Shown: in pieces, positions 9,036-22,351 of the stretch
Position numbering within the stretch: position 1 is the stretch's first letter
Layout: every line of letters begins with the position of its first letter
NCBI RefSeq assembly: GCF_963855985.1
Contig: NC_087090.1
Coordinates: forward strand, 18,474,501-18,538,500
From: Ostrinia nubilalis
Lineage: Eukaryota > Arthropoda > Insecta > Lepidoptera > Crambidae
Direction: 5' to 3'
DNA: 64,000 nucleotides
Translations under genes and position numbers: made by a program
Notes under the pieces: model-generated
What the model saw: the letters and a program-made list of their open reading frames with translations, nothing else
What the model was told of the DNA's origin: nothing
Database searches by the model: none

Positions 9036-12000
9036 AAAGCTTGATCGGGTACAACACCTCAAGTTATTTCAGAACTTGATTTCATTAAAAGACTCCGAAT
9101 ATCAAATCGCTTAGGTATCTAAAGTCAAACGATTCTGAAATGTCAAGTGGACTAATGAATAACCCATTAAGATAGTAGCGCCCTCTTGTCAATGACATAC
9201 CTGGAACGATAGAGTTTTGAACAACTAATAAAAATGGTTTGTCCTAAATGACTGACGGATATCGTAGAGACCTGAAAGTTGGAAGGTGTGTTCTTTTTAT
9301 GACGTAGACATCTCATAAGAAAAGATTTTCCGAAATGGGGTCATGAAATGAAGGGGGTGAAAAAAGGGGGCAAAGTTTGTATGGGACAAAGTGATTCCTT
9401 GGTTCAATCTACTTGAAATTTAGTTTAACAATACCTTAATATAATTCATGAAAGACGTGTGGAACGGGTAGAAAGTAATTTTGGCAGTCATTTTCTTCGA
9501 AGTTGATATCAATATATACTACTTAGTGCCTTTGATTTAATTACTTTTTATTTTTACAAGTGTTTGAAAACTCCGTTTCAGATTGTGTTCAATGTCAAGT
9601 GAAATCTCAAATTGAAATGTCTCAATCTCAATGAGGAGACTCTGTATTTATTCCTAGAATTCCCCAAACACCGTCAAATTACCCTTTCGAATTCAAGACA
9701 GTGCAGTTTCCCATCAGTCTGCTTCGTAATGACTATAAACAAAGCTCAAAGTCAAACTCTAGGGACCTCTGCTTAAACTACCATGAGTGCACAGAGGTAC
9801 GCAGGTAACCGCGTGTGATGCTCATAGCAATTTTCGATAGGTACTGAACCCCGTACATACGTCATACATATTATAGAAAGAAAACACCCAGACCAATACA
9901 AACAAATATGTTTCTGCAATTTTAGTATGATATTTTTATTTATTAATAAACAAAGAGACTGAACAAAATTGATGCGTACCTATACTGATTAATGTTATTA
10001 ACCACATGCAAAGCTTCGTGAATTGCAACAACTATAATTAAATTTATTATCCAAGCTCTAAATAATCGCTACTAAGAGTAACTTATCATAAAAAAAAATC
10101 CCAATCGCTCAAGCTCCCAAGGGCCTACCGATAGGTCGGGTGACGTAATCTTGAAATTCTTTAAGCCGGCGCAGAACTTCCAGAAGGTCGGGCGACGCCA
10201 CGGCCACTTTGAACCGTGTTTACTTCTGCAGTTATATTTTATATTTATTAGATTCTAGAATATATTCCCAAAAAGTCTGAAAGGTGTTTTAATTTGTATC
10301 ACTTGGATATGATTTGTATTAGAAAGTGTTGTGAGTGTGACGCTTGAAGGGAAGGAAGTCAACCTAACCTAACCAACTGCGTATTTCTATACTGTGTAGC
10401 TGGAAATTGTGGCGGGAGCTCTTTGACGCGCTGTTTTCGGCGAAGAATTGCGCGCGCAGATTTTGACAGCGCGAAATACCTACTTTAGAAGAAATACCAA
10501 GCCTTAAGGTGGATCGTGTTTGCCGAGGAGATTACTTTGAAACAGTTTCTGGAGAGGAATAAATTAATTCGTAGAAATAAGAAGAAACTAAGATTGTGAC
10601 GTGATCAAAGCTGCGTTTTCACAGGGGCAAAGTTGGTTGCGGTGAAGTTGTTTTCGTAAACATACGCCGCTTTTGCCGGCTATATACAGCAAATGTATGA
10701 AAAGCCCGATACACTCCGCCGAGTGCACTTGAAAGGAATCGCTGCATAAGACGTTTCGTTTGGTTATACTTGCTACAACATTATAAACAGGTGTGCGAGT
10801 CAAACACTACACTAGTAGTTATTACTTACTGTATAAAGTCTCACACAAGTATGCGCACAGTGTACACACAGGTTAGGTAAATTGCCAATACTCGATATTT
10901 AATCAAAACAGGTTGAGATCAGCAAATCGCACGCTCAATGCTGAAGCGTCAAGTAATAGATGGAGCCACTCAGTGACGTCACGAGCAGGCGACCCGCGTC
11001 AGGCCGAGGGCCTTCATCTGCATGCGAGCTGATCGCCGTTTGATCGGCCTTCGGGTATCAGCAGAACTGGCATCGATAAATCAATCGGTAGTAGAATAAC
11101 ATCCTTGTAACAAACTTAAATGTTTTAATAACTAAACAAATAAATAACCTTGGACATTTTACACTGTACCTCTAGTCCCAAACTAAGCAAAGCTTGTACA
11201 AGGGGTACTAGACAAAGGATATAAACATACTTTAAATGCTATTTTTATCTGACAGGTAAGCCTCGGCATTCAAAGCCATTTATTATTTTACAAAACTCTT
11301 TTACACGGCAATAAATCTTCTGTAACACAAAAACCTTTGAAAACATAATAATTATGAAAACACCCGTGTTCATTTTCAATTACTCGTACAAAACAACGTG
11401 AAAACTGTTTGTCTTTATCGCCGACGTTAAAACGGTTTCGTGCTTACAAATTAAATTTAAAACAACGGAACACTTTGTTCCGAATTCATGTAACACGATA
11501 CACTTGGAACCGTAAGCTACAATTTTACAAACTACCCACGTCCGTTAAGTATAGCCTTAACCGTTCCGCTTCAAAGTTGTTAACCACTTTAATACTTCCT
11601 TCGAAGCTTTATTCCAAGAATTTGTAACTGTCTTCATATTCCATTATTATAGTTTAATTTATGTCCGAGTACGGTATCTGGGCGCCATGCATTTGCCCAC
11701 AAGTTTCACAAAGAGAGCGGCGGCGATATGTGCAAGTTATGTTTTGTGGGACGGTGTGGAAACTTGTCCTTTCAACGCTGCACGACTCATTATGTGGAGT
11801 ACCTAGTACATGGAATACTCATTTCTTTTGTTTAAAACTTTAAAAACCAAGAGACTACATAATATTTACCTACCTTTACGGCAAACGCTACAGAACAGTT
11901 CTTGGGTAAATCTGGTTACCTTTGGAGTAATTTTCTTTTTATAAACTTAAACTGAACTATTTTGAAAACAACACCTACCTACGATGATATTCTGTTTAGG

Positions 12001-15000
12001 TTGTGACAGTTCGGTCATGCTATTGATTTATGAAGGACCACGAACCAACCTTACCGCACTAATGTATTATAGAGGTATTCAAAATATTTACCAACGCCCG
12101 TCATATTTCGGAAATACAGGCCATTTCCGCCGCCCTTAGGCTGCGCGCTCAATATTAATAAGTCGTTTGCGGGCAAACATTGTGACTATTAATATGAATA
12201 GTGCGTCTACCAGGAATGCCCTTATTTGATTTTCTTTCCCTTTCTATCCTTCGGGCTGTATAAGCCATTGTGTGGTTATATGTTTCTGATAACACATTGA
12301 GCACATTTTGTTAATTAATGTAATGAACTATACCTAACTCAGTAGGAATGTATGGGCTTTTATTTTATACAATATTTTATATTCATTTATTTCTATGAAT
12401 GGGTACACACAGTAATTTATTTTTTTGTTAAAATGATGATCAACTTTAAACGAGCATGTTTAAGTAGTTTAGACTAATTCGACCGAACAAGCGTGAATAT
12501 AAATCTCAGAATAAATTGTAATTTTTGAGTTTTTGACATATTTCCCATATTGAAACTGTAAATGTGCCTGTTATACCAGGAGTTATTCTCGGATCAAATT
12601 TTAGTCGAATGGGGCCTTAGTCGACAATTTAAATGGGGTACAAAATATGACAACAACACACATCACAGGTAGATCTAAGGACGTGTATACATCACGTGCA
12701 GACATAACTATCTTATGAATAAAATACTTTGTATTCCAGAAGCTGTAAGTGTTGTGTCCGCTTCCTAAGCGAAGGCGGTGAGCCTCGGTGGGCGTAAGAC
12801 AAATCGCGTGCTTATGTCACGCGCAGGCGACGAAGCGGGCCCGAAGGACCAACACGGGCGGGACCCGATGTCGACTTGTGTAACAGTAGGGTATAGGGTA
12901 CGGTGTCAAGTGCCGAATTTGGATTTAACACGTTTTTGGTAAAAGGTATGCATTCAAGAAGAAATAGTAGTACTCGTATATTATCTACTACCTGTTGGTA
13001 TTTGAAATGTTTTAGTAATCTCCTGGACACGTTTTTATTGATAGATAAACATAGATGATAATTTAGTATGTTAATTTGAAAAGGCGATAACAGGCATCAT
13101 GCTATTAAGTATAACCTATTGAATAGGTAGGTACACTAGCAGAATTACTACTGAATAAAGTCACTATTATGCGCACAAGATAATTATTGATCAACATTCA
13201 AAGGAGGAAATATTACTTCACAATCAGTTTATTCTAGTATCCGATAATACTATTCAATAAACTTAGTTTACTTCAATATGAATATTAGTTCTGACTTGTA
13301 CTTTGGAATCGAAATTATGAACTCAGCGTACTTAGATAGGCAACTTCTCCTACCATACCACGGAGACGATTGCAAACGGACCTCGAAAACGGAATCGTTT
13401 TGCGGAGAACCGGAGCCAATCCCGGCATCGCTGCGACACGTCGCCCGGAGTTATCGCGGACTCCGATGGGGGCTTAATTAGAAACTTGTGCCTTCGGAAC
13501 TAAGACATTGTTTATAAGGTTTGCGTTGTGATTGTGTTTGTTTTTCTCAATTATGTACGGAATTAGGAATAAGAAATCACTTGTAGTGTTCAATACAGTT
13601 CTATTTTTGTAAGACTATGAATGGTAGCGACTCGGCAAGCATTGGACCCTCTCCAGCAAGCTGGAATGAGGACTTGCGATAGGTCACGGACAAAAGCTGA
13701 ATTTGACATTTCGAAAATAGGAGAAAATAGCGTCAATTGGAAGCCTATGTCCAATAGTGACTAAGTACTACATGTTGCTGATGATGGTGGTACATAATAT
13801 GAAATTCAATACCGTTCAACAGCAACAGAATATTTCATATCATATCAAAAGAGTTTTACGTAAGTATTTTAAGTTAGAAACTCTAATCCATAATTGTATT
13901 ATTATTTTATGATTCACCTGATTTGAAATTAGAGAAAGATTAACCAAATGTTAAACCTCTAGTTATCAAATCCCTGATCCCGTAATGTCACCGGGACATT
14001 ACAAAGCGCTCCGATGATACATCACAAAAGTCGGCTGTAACGTGTGCGCCTGAACACACACGCGCGACGGATTAGCGCGATTTACCGTCATGTCACACGT
14101 AAGCACAGAATAACTAATTTTATTGTTAACATTACATTTTCGTTTATAATTTTTTATAGTTTGTGTTTTACTCGTTCACGCGAAAACTATTGGACAGAAT
14201 TTGATGAAACTCTACGGTATTATTTTTTAATACACCACAATAGCATTTAGCCTATAATTTATAATGTTAACTGTTGAAACTGTGTCTATCAATTCATAAT
14301 ATTATCAAAAATTCTCGTAATTACTGAAAAACAATCGACTAACTAGGTATTTTTATACTCAATTATATACGAAATAAGTACAAGGCCTACCTACATACAA
14401 GCAATTCAATTTTAAATTTTAATGAAAAACGTGTTATGCACTAGCGAGCAAAGGTTAATTAATTCGAAACTAATTAAGAGTATTTCGTCTGGTCTTGTCT
14501 TTCAATTTGTTAAACCCAAAAATATCTAGTTCTCAAGTAAAATAATGTACATTTTCTAAAACAAAGAAAATTACATGCACTATCATGCAAAAAATAATGA
14601 CTTACCATCTTATTTTCTAGTAAAAATTTCCACTTGACGTTTTACAAGTTAATGACCTCATCTCAAACTTAGCAGGGTCATGATCGTCTATTGTTTTACA
14701 TTATTTCTTTATTTTTTCGTCTAAGTTGCCAGTTCGCTGAAAAGGGTATCGTTAAAACTCTTTTAATTAAATTAAACAATTAAGATTTTTTAACCTTTTT
14801 ATACACTTTCGCATTTTTTGCTCACTTTTCAAAGATAAGGTTTCTATTGTAAGTTAAATTTTATTCTCAAATGAGTCCAAAGATTTTTTACTCATCAGGT
14901 TTTTTAGAACCTTTGGTTGAAAATCATACTTTTACATAAACACAATAAAAATAAGTCTCATAATTTAAAAATATTAACTAATCATAGTTGACTGACATTA

Positions 15001-15130
15001 AAATTTATACACATACTTCTAGTTATTACTAAACTATCACAGATACTATTCCAATTTCACAAAGATGGAGGACATTATTAAAATAGTTCAACCAGAACGA
15101 CTTCCGTATTCTACTTAGTTCCAGTTGTAA
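9036..15130. other. Six kilobases without a recognisable gene
   Basis: Only short frames without domain content. GC-richer islands occur at about 10880-11070, 12080-12200, 12745-12880 and 13360-13490, the last ending in GGGGGCTTAATTAG. Such islands in AT-rich insect DNA are often conserved enhancers, but I cannot test conservation. AT-rich DNA fills 14100-15100. Confidence 0.4.
10974..10981. promoter_or_regulatory. Consensus CRE (TGACGTCA)
   Basis: Perfect cAMP-response-element palindrome in the GC-richer island at 10880-11070. Motif only; no nearby gene start is visible. Confidence 0.3.
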
Positions 15131-15210
15131 GTAATACTTAGTTATGAGTTGACTATAAGTTGTCAGCGCTCGTGACTGAAAGCTATCGGTTCGTGGTTCG
15201 AATCCCAAAG
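15131..15210 (+). mobile_element. tRNA-derived SINE relic
   Basis: GTGGTTCGAATCCCAA (about 15193-15208) contains a Pol III B box matching GGTTCGANTCC. It is preceded at tRNA-like distance by GTCAGCGCTCGTGACTGAAA. No acceptor stem or full cloverleaf can be closed, so this is not a functional tRNA gene. Confidence 0.5.
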
Positions 15211-15371
15211 TTACCTACGAATATTTTAGTGGAGTAATAGATAAGAAAAATGGCATATTTTTCATTTGTAGCCTACTCGTAGTCTAAACTTACGTTCTGT
15301 TAATGTAATGATATTTTTCAGTATTTGTATGGTGTAATATTGAATGTCTTGCCAGGGATATTACTATACTA

Positions 15372-15598
15372 GTCTATATTAATATTATAAATGCGAAAGT
15401 AACTCTGTCTGTCTGTCTCGCTTTCATGCCTAAGTCGCTGAACTGATTTTGATGAAATTTGGCACAGATATAGTTTGAGTCCCGGGAAAGGACATAGGAT
15501 AGTTTTTATCCCGGTTTTTGAAACAGGGACGCGCGCGATAAAATTTTTCTGTGACAGACAAAATTCCACGCGGGCGAAGCCGCCGGCGGAAAGCTAGT
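15372..15598 (-). mobile_element. GCGGCTTCGCCCGCGTGG-type repeat with GTCT microsatellite
   Basis: Complete minus-oriented copy. It runs from TATTAATATTATAAATGCG through TCTGTCTGTCTGTCTCG and the CCCGGGAAAGGACATAGGA core to CGGGCGAAGCCGCCGGCGG. Same family as 1741, 28383 and 37577. Confidence 0.85.
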
Positions 15599-17571
15599 AT
15601 TGTTATATGCGGACAAAGCCACGAGCAGAAGCTAAACATTTTCGGTAACCGTTTGTCCATCTTAATTTCATGTAGTACATACATTTCAACTCGGTTGTAC
15701 TTTCATTTCGACGGCGATGATCGATGTTATCACTGCGTTGATTGATAAGAGCGAATGATTCATCGCTACCATTCGTACTTTGAATGAGTGAATGATGTAC
15801 TAGCGGGCGAGTTCCGAATGAATATGCTCTCGGTTATTCGTTTGTTTATGTTTGTTAGCCATCACGGGTTTAACGAATTTTGTGGGTAGAATGAAAAGCT
15901 CGTTTTACAGAACGTGGGAGGTAAATTTAATGAAATTACTTGCTGTATAAACATCAAGGTAAAAATACAAAAAATAAGCGCCTTGGAAAGTTTACGACGA
16001 GAACAGTTTATGCGTCATATTTTAAGCTAGGTATATAATTTTACGATGCGTACATTTGTTCGGTATGTCTCTACAGGTACCTAAATACATTTCGGTTAGA
16101 TGTTGGATGTTTTGTTTTCAAAATAAATTCAGAAATTTGCAGTGCCGTTGCATATTTGTGCGCTTGCAAGAAAGGTCTCGTGAGGCAGTCGATTTTTTCA
16201 AGTGAAAAGTCATGTAATAAAGTTTACTCGGAAAGCTTGCAATAATTAATCTTACTTACAAACTCCCGGTAAAATACACAAAGTGCAGTTTTTCCACGGC
16301 TCCTAAAACCGGCTTGGACTCATAGTTCCAGCAATTAGCTAGATAAGCTGCGAGCTCGAAAACTGCCATTATCAACTTGCGGCTTTTGCGGCGCTGCCCT
16401 ACATTCCGTTTGCACTGGTCCACGATGAATGGAAATTACAAAAGCTAAATTGTGAGTCCAAACTGGAAAGAGTGTGATTTTTCATATGAAAAATCAGATA
16501 ATTTTTGTGAGACGACGATTCGTGATTACATTTAATCACAGCTTCCTTTTTACTACAAATCTGATTTGAAATTCAACAAGAATGACATAAAATTAGCTTG
16601 AATGATATTTCAACTAATAACGGTTTTTGCAATATAAGTTACTTGTGATGTCTATGAAAATCCATCTACCTATATTAGAGCGGGTACAACCTATTCGGAA
16701 AAACTGCTGCTATGAATTTGCATCTTTTTGCGCTCCGCTTGGCTGTATCGGGAATGGAGATTATAATGAGGGGCAAGTAGTCGGATAACGGCGAGCTATT
16801 CCGTTCGATCCATAATAATGGACTCTATAATATAGGTCGCACATTGTTCGCATCATCGTTAAGCGGAGTTATTATGTGACTAAAAGTAGATATAAATATT
16901 TCATTATTATTCACAGATAAATATTATTGACACATGTTTCGACAAATGAAAAATAAGAGTAGGCAAGACAAAGTACGGACGATGGCATTCAAGGTTAAAA
17001 TAAAATTGTTGTTATGATAATAATTTAACATAATATTAACCGTTATGCCTTTAAATACACTATTACTTAATTGGCTATGATATCTAAAAAAAGTTTTAGT
17101 TTACATACAATTTAAAGCGCTACCACAACCTCATATTATTCAGTCGTTTAATAAATCCAATGATCTACAAATTGCACTTTTAATCTCCAGCAACAGAATC
17201 CTTCCTGAAGTTTTGTAAAACGATAACCCGTTTAAAGATGCTCACTTAGTTCACGGGTTTGGTGTTCATTAAACGAAATGAATCAAATTCAAGGATTTCA
17301 CAGGAAAATGCGGATATTCCTTTAGAGGCCTCCAATAAAGACCTTTAAAGGTCACAAAAGGATTTTGAACATTCCAACACCGATAGTTACAGATTGTAAA
17401 ATGCAATTAGAGTTGACCCAAAACTTGACTGGATTCTAAAGAATTGTGACATTCTTTCTTCCAAGTCAGTATTTTAATGAAAAATGCTTTCCGGGAAATA
17501 AATGAATGTCTTGAAAATTCATGCAGACCACTAGGTATAATAATTATAGTACACCTATCTTATATCTATAG
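15599..17571. other. Unannotated
   Basis: No gene-like ORF. The segment 17213-17345 has a diverged partner at 18376-18500, listed separately. Confidence 0.4.
17213..17345 (+). repeat. Non-coding segment with diverged copy at 18376-18500
   Basis: ACGATAACCCGTT with AAGATGCTCA, a GTGTT..ATTAA block, then TTCACA, AAATGC and CCTTT occur in the same order in both segments about 1.16 kb apart. This suggests an old local duplication of non-transposon sequence. Confidence 0.5.
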
Positions 17572-18127
17572 GTAAAAGCGAAAGGTCACTCATCGACTGA
17601 CTCACTCATCATAAATATCAGAAACTATAAGTGCTAGGAGTCTCAAATTTTGCACAGGGGATCCTTTTAGGAGGTAGGTGCTCACTAAGACGGGATTTTG
17701 TAAAATTCAACCCCTAAGGGGTCAAAGTCAAAGTCAAAATTTCTTTATTTGTTTAGACTAATAAATAGTTCTTACAAATCGTCATTTTGCTCTTAAGGAG
17801 CCTCAACATGTCTCATAATCTTTTTACCCTACCAGCGCTTCGAGACCAACATTTGGCAAGTGCTGAGAAGAAGCGCCGCAACAAACTCAGTCACCACTGT
17901 CTGCCGGTTAATATAAATAAATAGAAATAGCAGTAGTAGGTACATTCGATTCAGGAGCAGTTCACTGAATTTACAATGCATTCTTGTATAGTGTATCTTA
18001 TAAGAATGGGTATACAAAATTTCGTGGTATATTAAACAAGGTAGTGACGTGCTAATATCTAGACTTACAGATTACATACTTAAAAGGGGGTAAAACGAAG
18101 TACTAAGTCGCGGGCGGCCGCTAGTAC
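17572..18127 (+). mobile_element. GCGAAAGGTCACTGACTGAC-type repeat, split by LINE fragment
   Basis: Left half (AAAAGCGAAAGGTCACTC to CCCCTAAGGGG) and right half (GTAAAACGAAGT to GCGGGCGGCCGCTAGTA) together match the uninterrupted copy at 40131-40325. Their separation is explained by the LINE 3' fragment at 17721-18080. Confidence 0.8.
17721..18080 (-). mobile_element. Daphne/jockey-like LINE 3' end inserted in repeat
   Basis: Minus-oriented. It begins with AAGTCAAAGTCAAAATTTCT and contains CTACCAGCGCTTCGAGACC and CTGAGAAGAAGCGCCGC, matching 3424-3594 closely. The stretch 17900-18080 would be more internal LINE sequence, but I could not recognise protein in it. Confidence 0.75.
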
Positions 18128-18375
18128 TAAATAAGAGCCTCAAATAATACGATCTCCTGCTTTTCTGCTGCTGCATAAATCTGTGGAGTTCTACCCTCGA
18201 GAACCGGTTAACTAACCTTTTAACGGTCTTATGACAGATATGCCCTATCCAGTGTCCACTTTCACTAGCTTGCTACATTTTGGACAACTATTTTGTTTTA
18301 ATTAAATTTGTTTAAATTAAAATCAACAAGTTAAAAATCTTAAACATTGTGTATTTTTTGTAAGTTTCAAGTTTC

Positions 18376-18500
18376 CAACGATAACCCGTTAAGATGCTCA
18401 GTTAATTCTCGACCCGTGTTTATTAATTGCGAGCAGCGATGGGGTCCCTCGGGGCTCCGTTCGAGGGTTCACAAGAAATGCCTTTTTAAACCTTTACAAC
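18376..18500 (+). repeat. Diverged partner of 17213-17345
   Basis: See the shared blocks ACGATAACCCGTT and AAGATGCTCA. This copy has a GC-rich middle (GGGGTCCCTCGGGGCTCCG) absent from the other. Confidence 0.5.
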
Positions 18501-18801
18501 ACTTTGAACGGGTTTTTTATATAAATATTGTTGGCGATTACAAACTGACTCGACAGTGTTAAGCAAATTAAGAACCCCAAGAGTCAAACTGAAAAAGTAT
18601 TTGCTTACGTTGTTTTTAAATAATTAAACTTTGGATAGGTAAATAAGTAGAAATTTAGTAATAAAGAAGTGATTCTAAGAGAGCTCAATACGTTAGGTCT
18701 GCCAAAAAAATATATTTAAGTGCCCACTCAATTCAATGTTATTTTACAGTGAAATACATTAAAGTATAATAATATTTAAATAGTGCTTAACTATCAATAA
18801 C

Positions 18802-18960
18802 GGTAGCGTGGGCAGGCCTCCTACTAGGTGGACCGACGATCTGGTAAGGGTCGCGGGAAGAGCCTGGATGCGGGCAGCGCAGGACCGTTCATTGTGGAAA
18901 ACCTTGGGGGAGGCCTTTGTCCAGCAGTGGACGTCATTTGGCTGAAAAAAGAAAGAAAAG
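18802..18960 (+). mobile_element. 5'-truncated RTE LINE with 13-bp TSD
   Basis: Encodes the RTE C-terminal motif GRPPTRWTDDL-like to the stop after GTGGACGTCATTTGGCTGA, then a GAAA-type tail. AACTATCAATAAC at 18789-18801 and 18961-18973 is a perfect TSD. Confidence 0.9.
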
Positions 18961-18973
18961 AACTATCAATAAC

Positions 18974-20396
18974 AATGTATAATAATTTTATGAATAAAAC
19001 AACATAATCCTCATTTATTGGTGCCGGATGCTGACGCACGCAAAACGCAATAAATTCTGCATAATCAACAGTTATTTCCGATTACCATAAATTATTGATA
19101 TCAAACGAAACACTCAATTAAATATTAATTGGCTTTTGTAATCGCAAAGTAGCAAAATGCACGTCACGGTATCTGTGGAAACCAAACCCCGCTCTGGACT
19201 GAAATCTAGTTTATTTTAGTTACCTACCTGTGTTGTAGTTACTCTTAAGGCCTAAAATAAACTATTTAAGATATCTTCTACTAGTCGGTAAAGTCCATAC
19301 ATTAAAGTTTGACATGCATTTGTCCTACGCATACACTTAATTTATAATTGTGCCTCACTCATAGTAGTATCATATATTTATTTTTTGTAGTTAGGCTTAC
19401 TTTTAGGATAATGTCTTCATCTTTTTTAAAACTTTTTTTAAAACTAAGTCAAAAGCGTCACCCCGTCCCGTCGCCACAAGCATCCGCGAGACATTCTCCC
19501 ATTACCCGCATATTTTACCCGGCGCCGCGGTGGTAATTTATGCGAAACTTCCCTGCTAACTTTTCTAACGAAATTAGGCAAATTTATTTTACACATAAGC
19601 TTCAAAATGGATACGCGGCGTTATTAAATTTCAGGGACAGATGCTCACGACAAGGCTTCAGTTGAAAAACACTTGAGAGGATTTTGATAAATTGTACTTG
19701 GACGAAGTTTTCGGATGCTTCGGAATGTTCTCGAAAGATACCCTCGGTACCTATAACACGATGGGTTTAACCTTTCAGCCAAGTTTTCAGCAGTTCTGAC
19801 TCTTCAATAACACCTGTCAACCCACAAGAAGAATCCTTTAAAATTTTACATAAATTTTTAAAATAATTATTAGTGGATGATGACATGTAGAACATTTTTT
19901 TCTATCCACATTATGTAATTTACTTTAAGGATCGTATAAGACAACACTCACCACAAAATCTCAAAAAAATGTCAAACATCAAAAACCGAATATTCTCCCC
20001 TTGGATAATAAAATACTGTGTTATAAATAAATCTTAATATGACACCATTTTAGCATGAAAGACATTTTTCCCTCTCGGGAATTTGATCCCGCTCCCTTTG
20101 ATATTTATTTGGGCATAAACTCTGTTATTAGTACGCACGCACTCTGCCCGACGTTTTCTACATTATGCGAATGCTAGCGAAAGCCAAGACGTTCAAGAGA
20201 GATTATATTCAAAAGAAATATTTCTAAAGCGTGAGGTTGTTGAAATGTAATATTCTAATACCTATTTGAATAAATTACTTCTTAATAGAACCGAACCACA
20301 CAATACAAACGAATTAAGCATTTGGAATGTTTGTATACCCAAATAGAAAGCTTTTTTTTCACAAGATATCCTGCCTAACTTAGGTATTACTTTTTA
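18974..20396. other. Unannotated
   Basis: No coding signal. Around 20080, CTCTCGGGAATTTGATCCCG resembles an inverted Pol III B box and may be a SINE relic. Confidence 0.35.
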
Positions 20397-20610
20397 TAAA
20401 AAACAAGCTTTATCCTGAAATGCAGTTGTACTAAAACGAAAAAAATAATTGTATGCTAGGTTCAAAGAATTTCGAAAGCTTGTATCGCGCATAGAATGTA
20501 TTCCTCTTTTTTTCTGTTTGCGCTACAAGCTTCCGAAATTCTTTGAACCTAGCATACAATTATTTTTTTCGTTTTAGTACAACTGCATTTCAGGATAAAG
20601 CTTGTTTTTA
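20397..20610. mobile_element. Fold-back element, about 88-bp arms
   Basis: Left arm 20397-20484 and right arm 20524-20610 are reverse complements with about one substitution and one A-run indel. They are separated by a 39-bp T-rich loop. Outer ends are AAACAAGCTTTATCCTG and its complement. A TSD cannot be resolved in the A/T-rich flanks. Confidence 0.85.
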
Positions 20611-20649
20611 AAAAAAGTTTTTTTTATTATAATTTTATTTTACACTTTT

Positions 20650-20945
20650 TAGTTGACTATCTCAATATCAGGGCCTGGTCATCTTTTGGCATGAAAGTGC
20701 TAGGGAAGTCGAATCCAACGAACCCAAACTCGATAAGTTTCCGCCGTTTTGTTTAGGAGTTCCTATGGCCACCTCCTGACTCCATCATCAGACCAGCTCA
20801 ATGGTACCATAATATTGCATTGTCATCGTACTTACATAAGTATACCAAATTTCAGCTCAATCGGTTGAGGAGAAGTGGTCTTAAATTCAGTTGCAAGATT
20901 TGTCCCACACATACTAACAAGTGAAGTCAATATAAAGCTTGTAAA
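20650..20945 (+). mobile_element. LINE-like 3' end
   Basis: Contains ATTTCAGCTCAATCGGTTGA, CAAGATTTGTCCCACACATA and a terminal TATAAAGCTTGTAAAAA. This pattern is common in lepidopteran LINE 3' UTRs. No reverse-transcriptase codons are present, so the clade is not assigned. Confidence 0.5.
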
Positions 20946-22171
20946 AAGCGATCGCTATTATAAAAAAGTATGAAAAAATATTCACGTTATAAATATTGTC
21001 TCTTGCAAAATCATAAATCCGTTGTGCATTAAGTAATGAATTATACTTTAAGGCTTGAGATTATTGCATTATCAAAAAAGGTTAAGAAACAGGTACCTAA
21101 TTTCTTTGAAACTTGATACCGACGGCGGCTATTAAAATATTCAATGACGATAAATGGAATTAAACAGAATTACTGTCACCGGAAATATGCTAGAGGGCAT
21201 TTTGTCAGCTTAATAAGGGCTCGTTCACCGGGTGCTTCGCCCGCGGTCAGCATGGCCGCCAATTAGGCCCGGATCAATAGGTGCGATAAATTGTAGTGCA
21301 ATCTCGGTGTTTATGTCATTATGCGCTTACATTTTAACGCACCTTAAAAAGTTTTCATACTTACCTATCAGGTTGCTTTAATTTACCTAAAATCTCTTAA
21401 AAGATAGTCTTTCTACTCAAATATTACAATATTTATTACTATGGCGAATTTCAACACGGGTCATACTGACCCAACCCTACACCCGTTGTTACATATTTTC
21501 ACTGTGCCGACGCCGGGTTAAAATTACCCGTATTATAAGGAGTTTTTCCCGTAAACAAACTAAATAAGGTCGTACAAGCGTAGTAAAGAGTTCAATGCAC
21601 ACAAGGAGAATTTCTGTACGCTCTGAGTTACTAAATGAAATGTCATTGTCCGGACCCAGTTTCATTTACCTCTGCATTGATCCGTAAAAGGTGGTCTGTA
21701 TTGGCGTGATTTAATACATTATAACACAGTGGGTTCACTGACTGGAGTTAATTTGTGAAGAGAAAGGGACCAGAACACCGTGGGGTAATCAGGACCTTTG
21801 CGACACAATAATACTATTCCAGAACAAAGCTAATTGAATGTGCCACACAAAACACATAAATATCGAAACGTTACAGGTTCTTTACCTGTTTCCGAAACAA
21901 AGCTACAATAAATTGCTTCATGAAATTCTATTTTGAAAGTTGAATAATTTAGAATATATTTATTACAGATATAAATTACTTTTTTTTACATACGAGTTTG
22001 TGGCTTAGTGCTTACGATTTTATCCGCGGGAATTTATACACAGTCCATATAAGCACTAAACAACGAGCATGAACTTCTTTTTTGTGTTATTTGTAGGTAC
22101 GTCATTTTTAATTGATACTACCTTTCTATTCATAAATAAGTTTGTTGACAGTATTTAATAACACAAATTAG
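20946..22171. other. Unannotated; possible conserved non-coding patch
   Basis: The 21190-21340 patch is GC-richer, with words such as CCAATTAGG and TCAATAGG. No ORF. Confidence 0.35.
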
Positions 22172-22174
22172 TTA

Positions 22175-22351
22175 GCCTGGGGGAGCAGACCCCCAACTTT
22201 TAGTTGGCCAATAGTTGGTCTGGCTGTTAATCCGTATGGAGAAGTATGAAAATCCGCACATTACACAGATTTGGTATCGGCCGATTCTTTATACAAATTA
22301 AAATCGGGCCCAACTATCGGCCAACTAAAAGTTGGTGGTCTGCGCCAAGGC
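22175..22351 (+). mobile_element. TTA-flanked MITE (GCAGACCACCAACTTT family), copy 1
   Basis: TIRs GCAGACCCCCAACTTTTAGT and ACTAAAAGTTGGTGGTCTGC, flanked by TTA at 22172-22174 and 22352-22354. The 3-bp TTA TSD is the PIF/Harbinger hallmark. Relatives at 25440 and 41111. Confidence 0.8.

Noticed and set aside
10352..10371. Telomeric TTAGG repeat (CCTAACCTAACC)
   Set aside because: Only about two and a half units; chance level.
12737..12760. Microexon AAGCT between CAG and GTAAGTG
   Set aside because: Five bases only, with no polypyrimidine tract or coding neighbours; likely coincidence.
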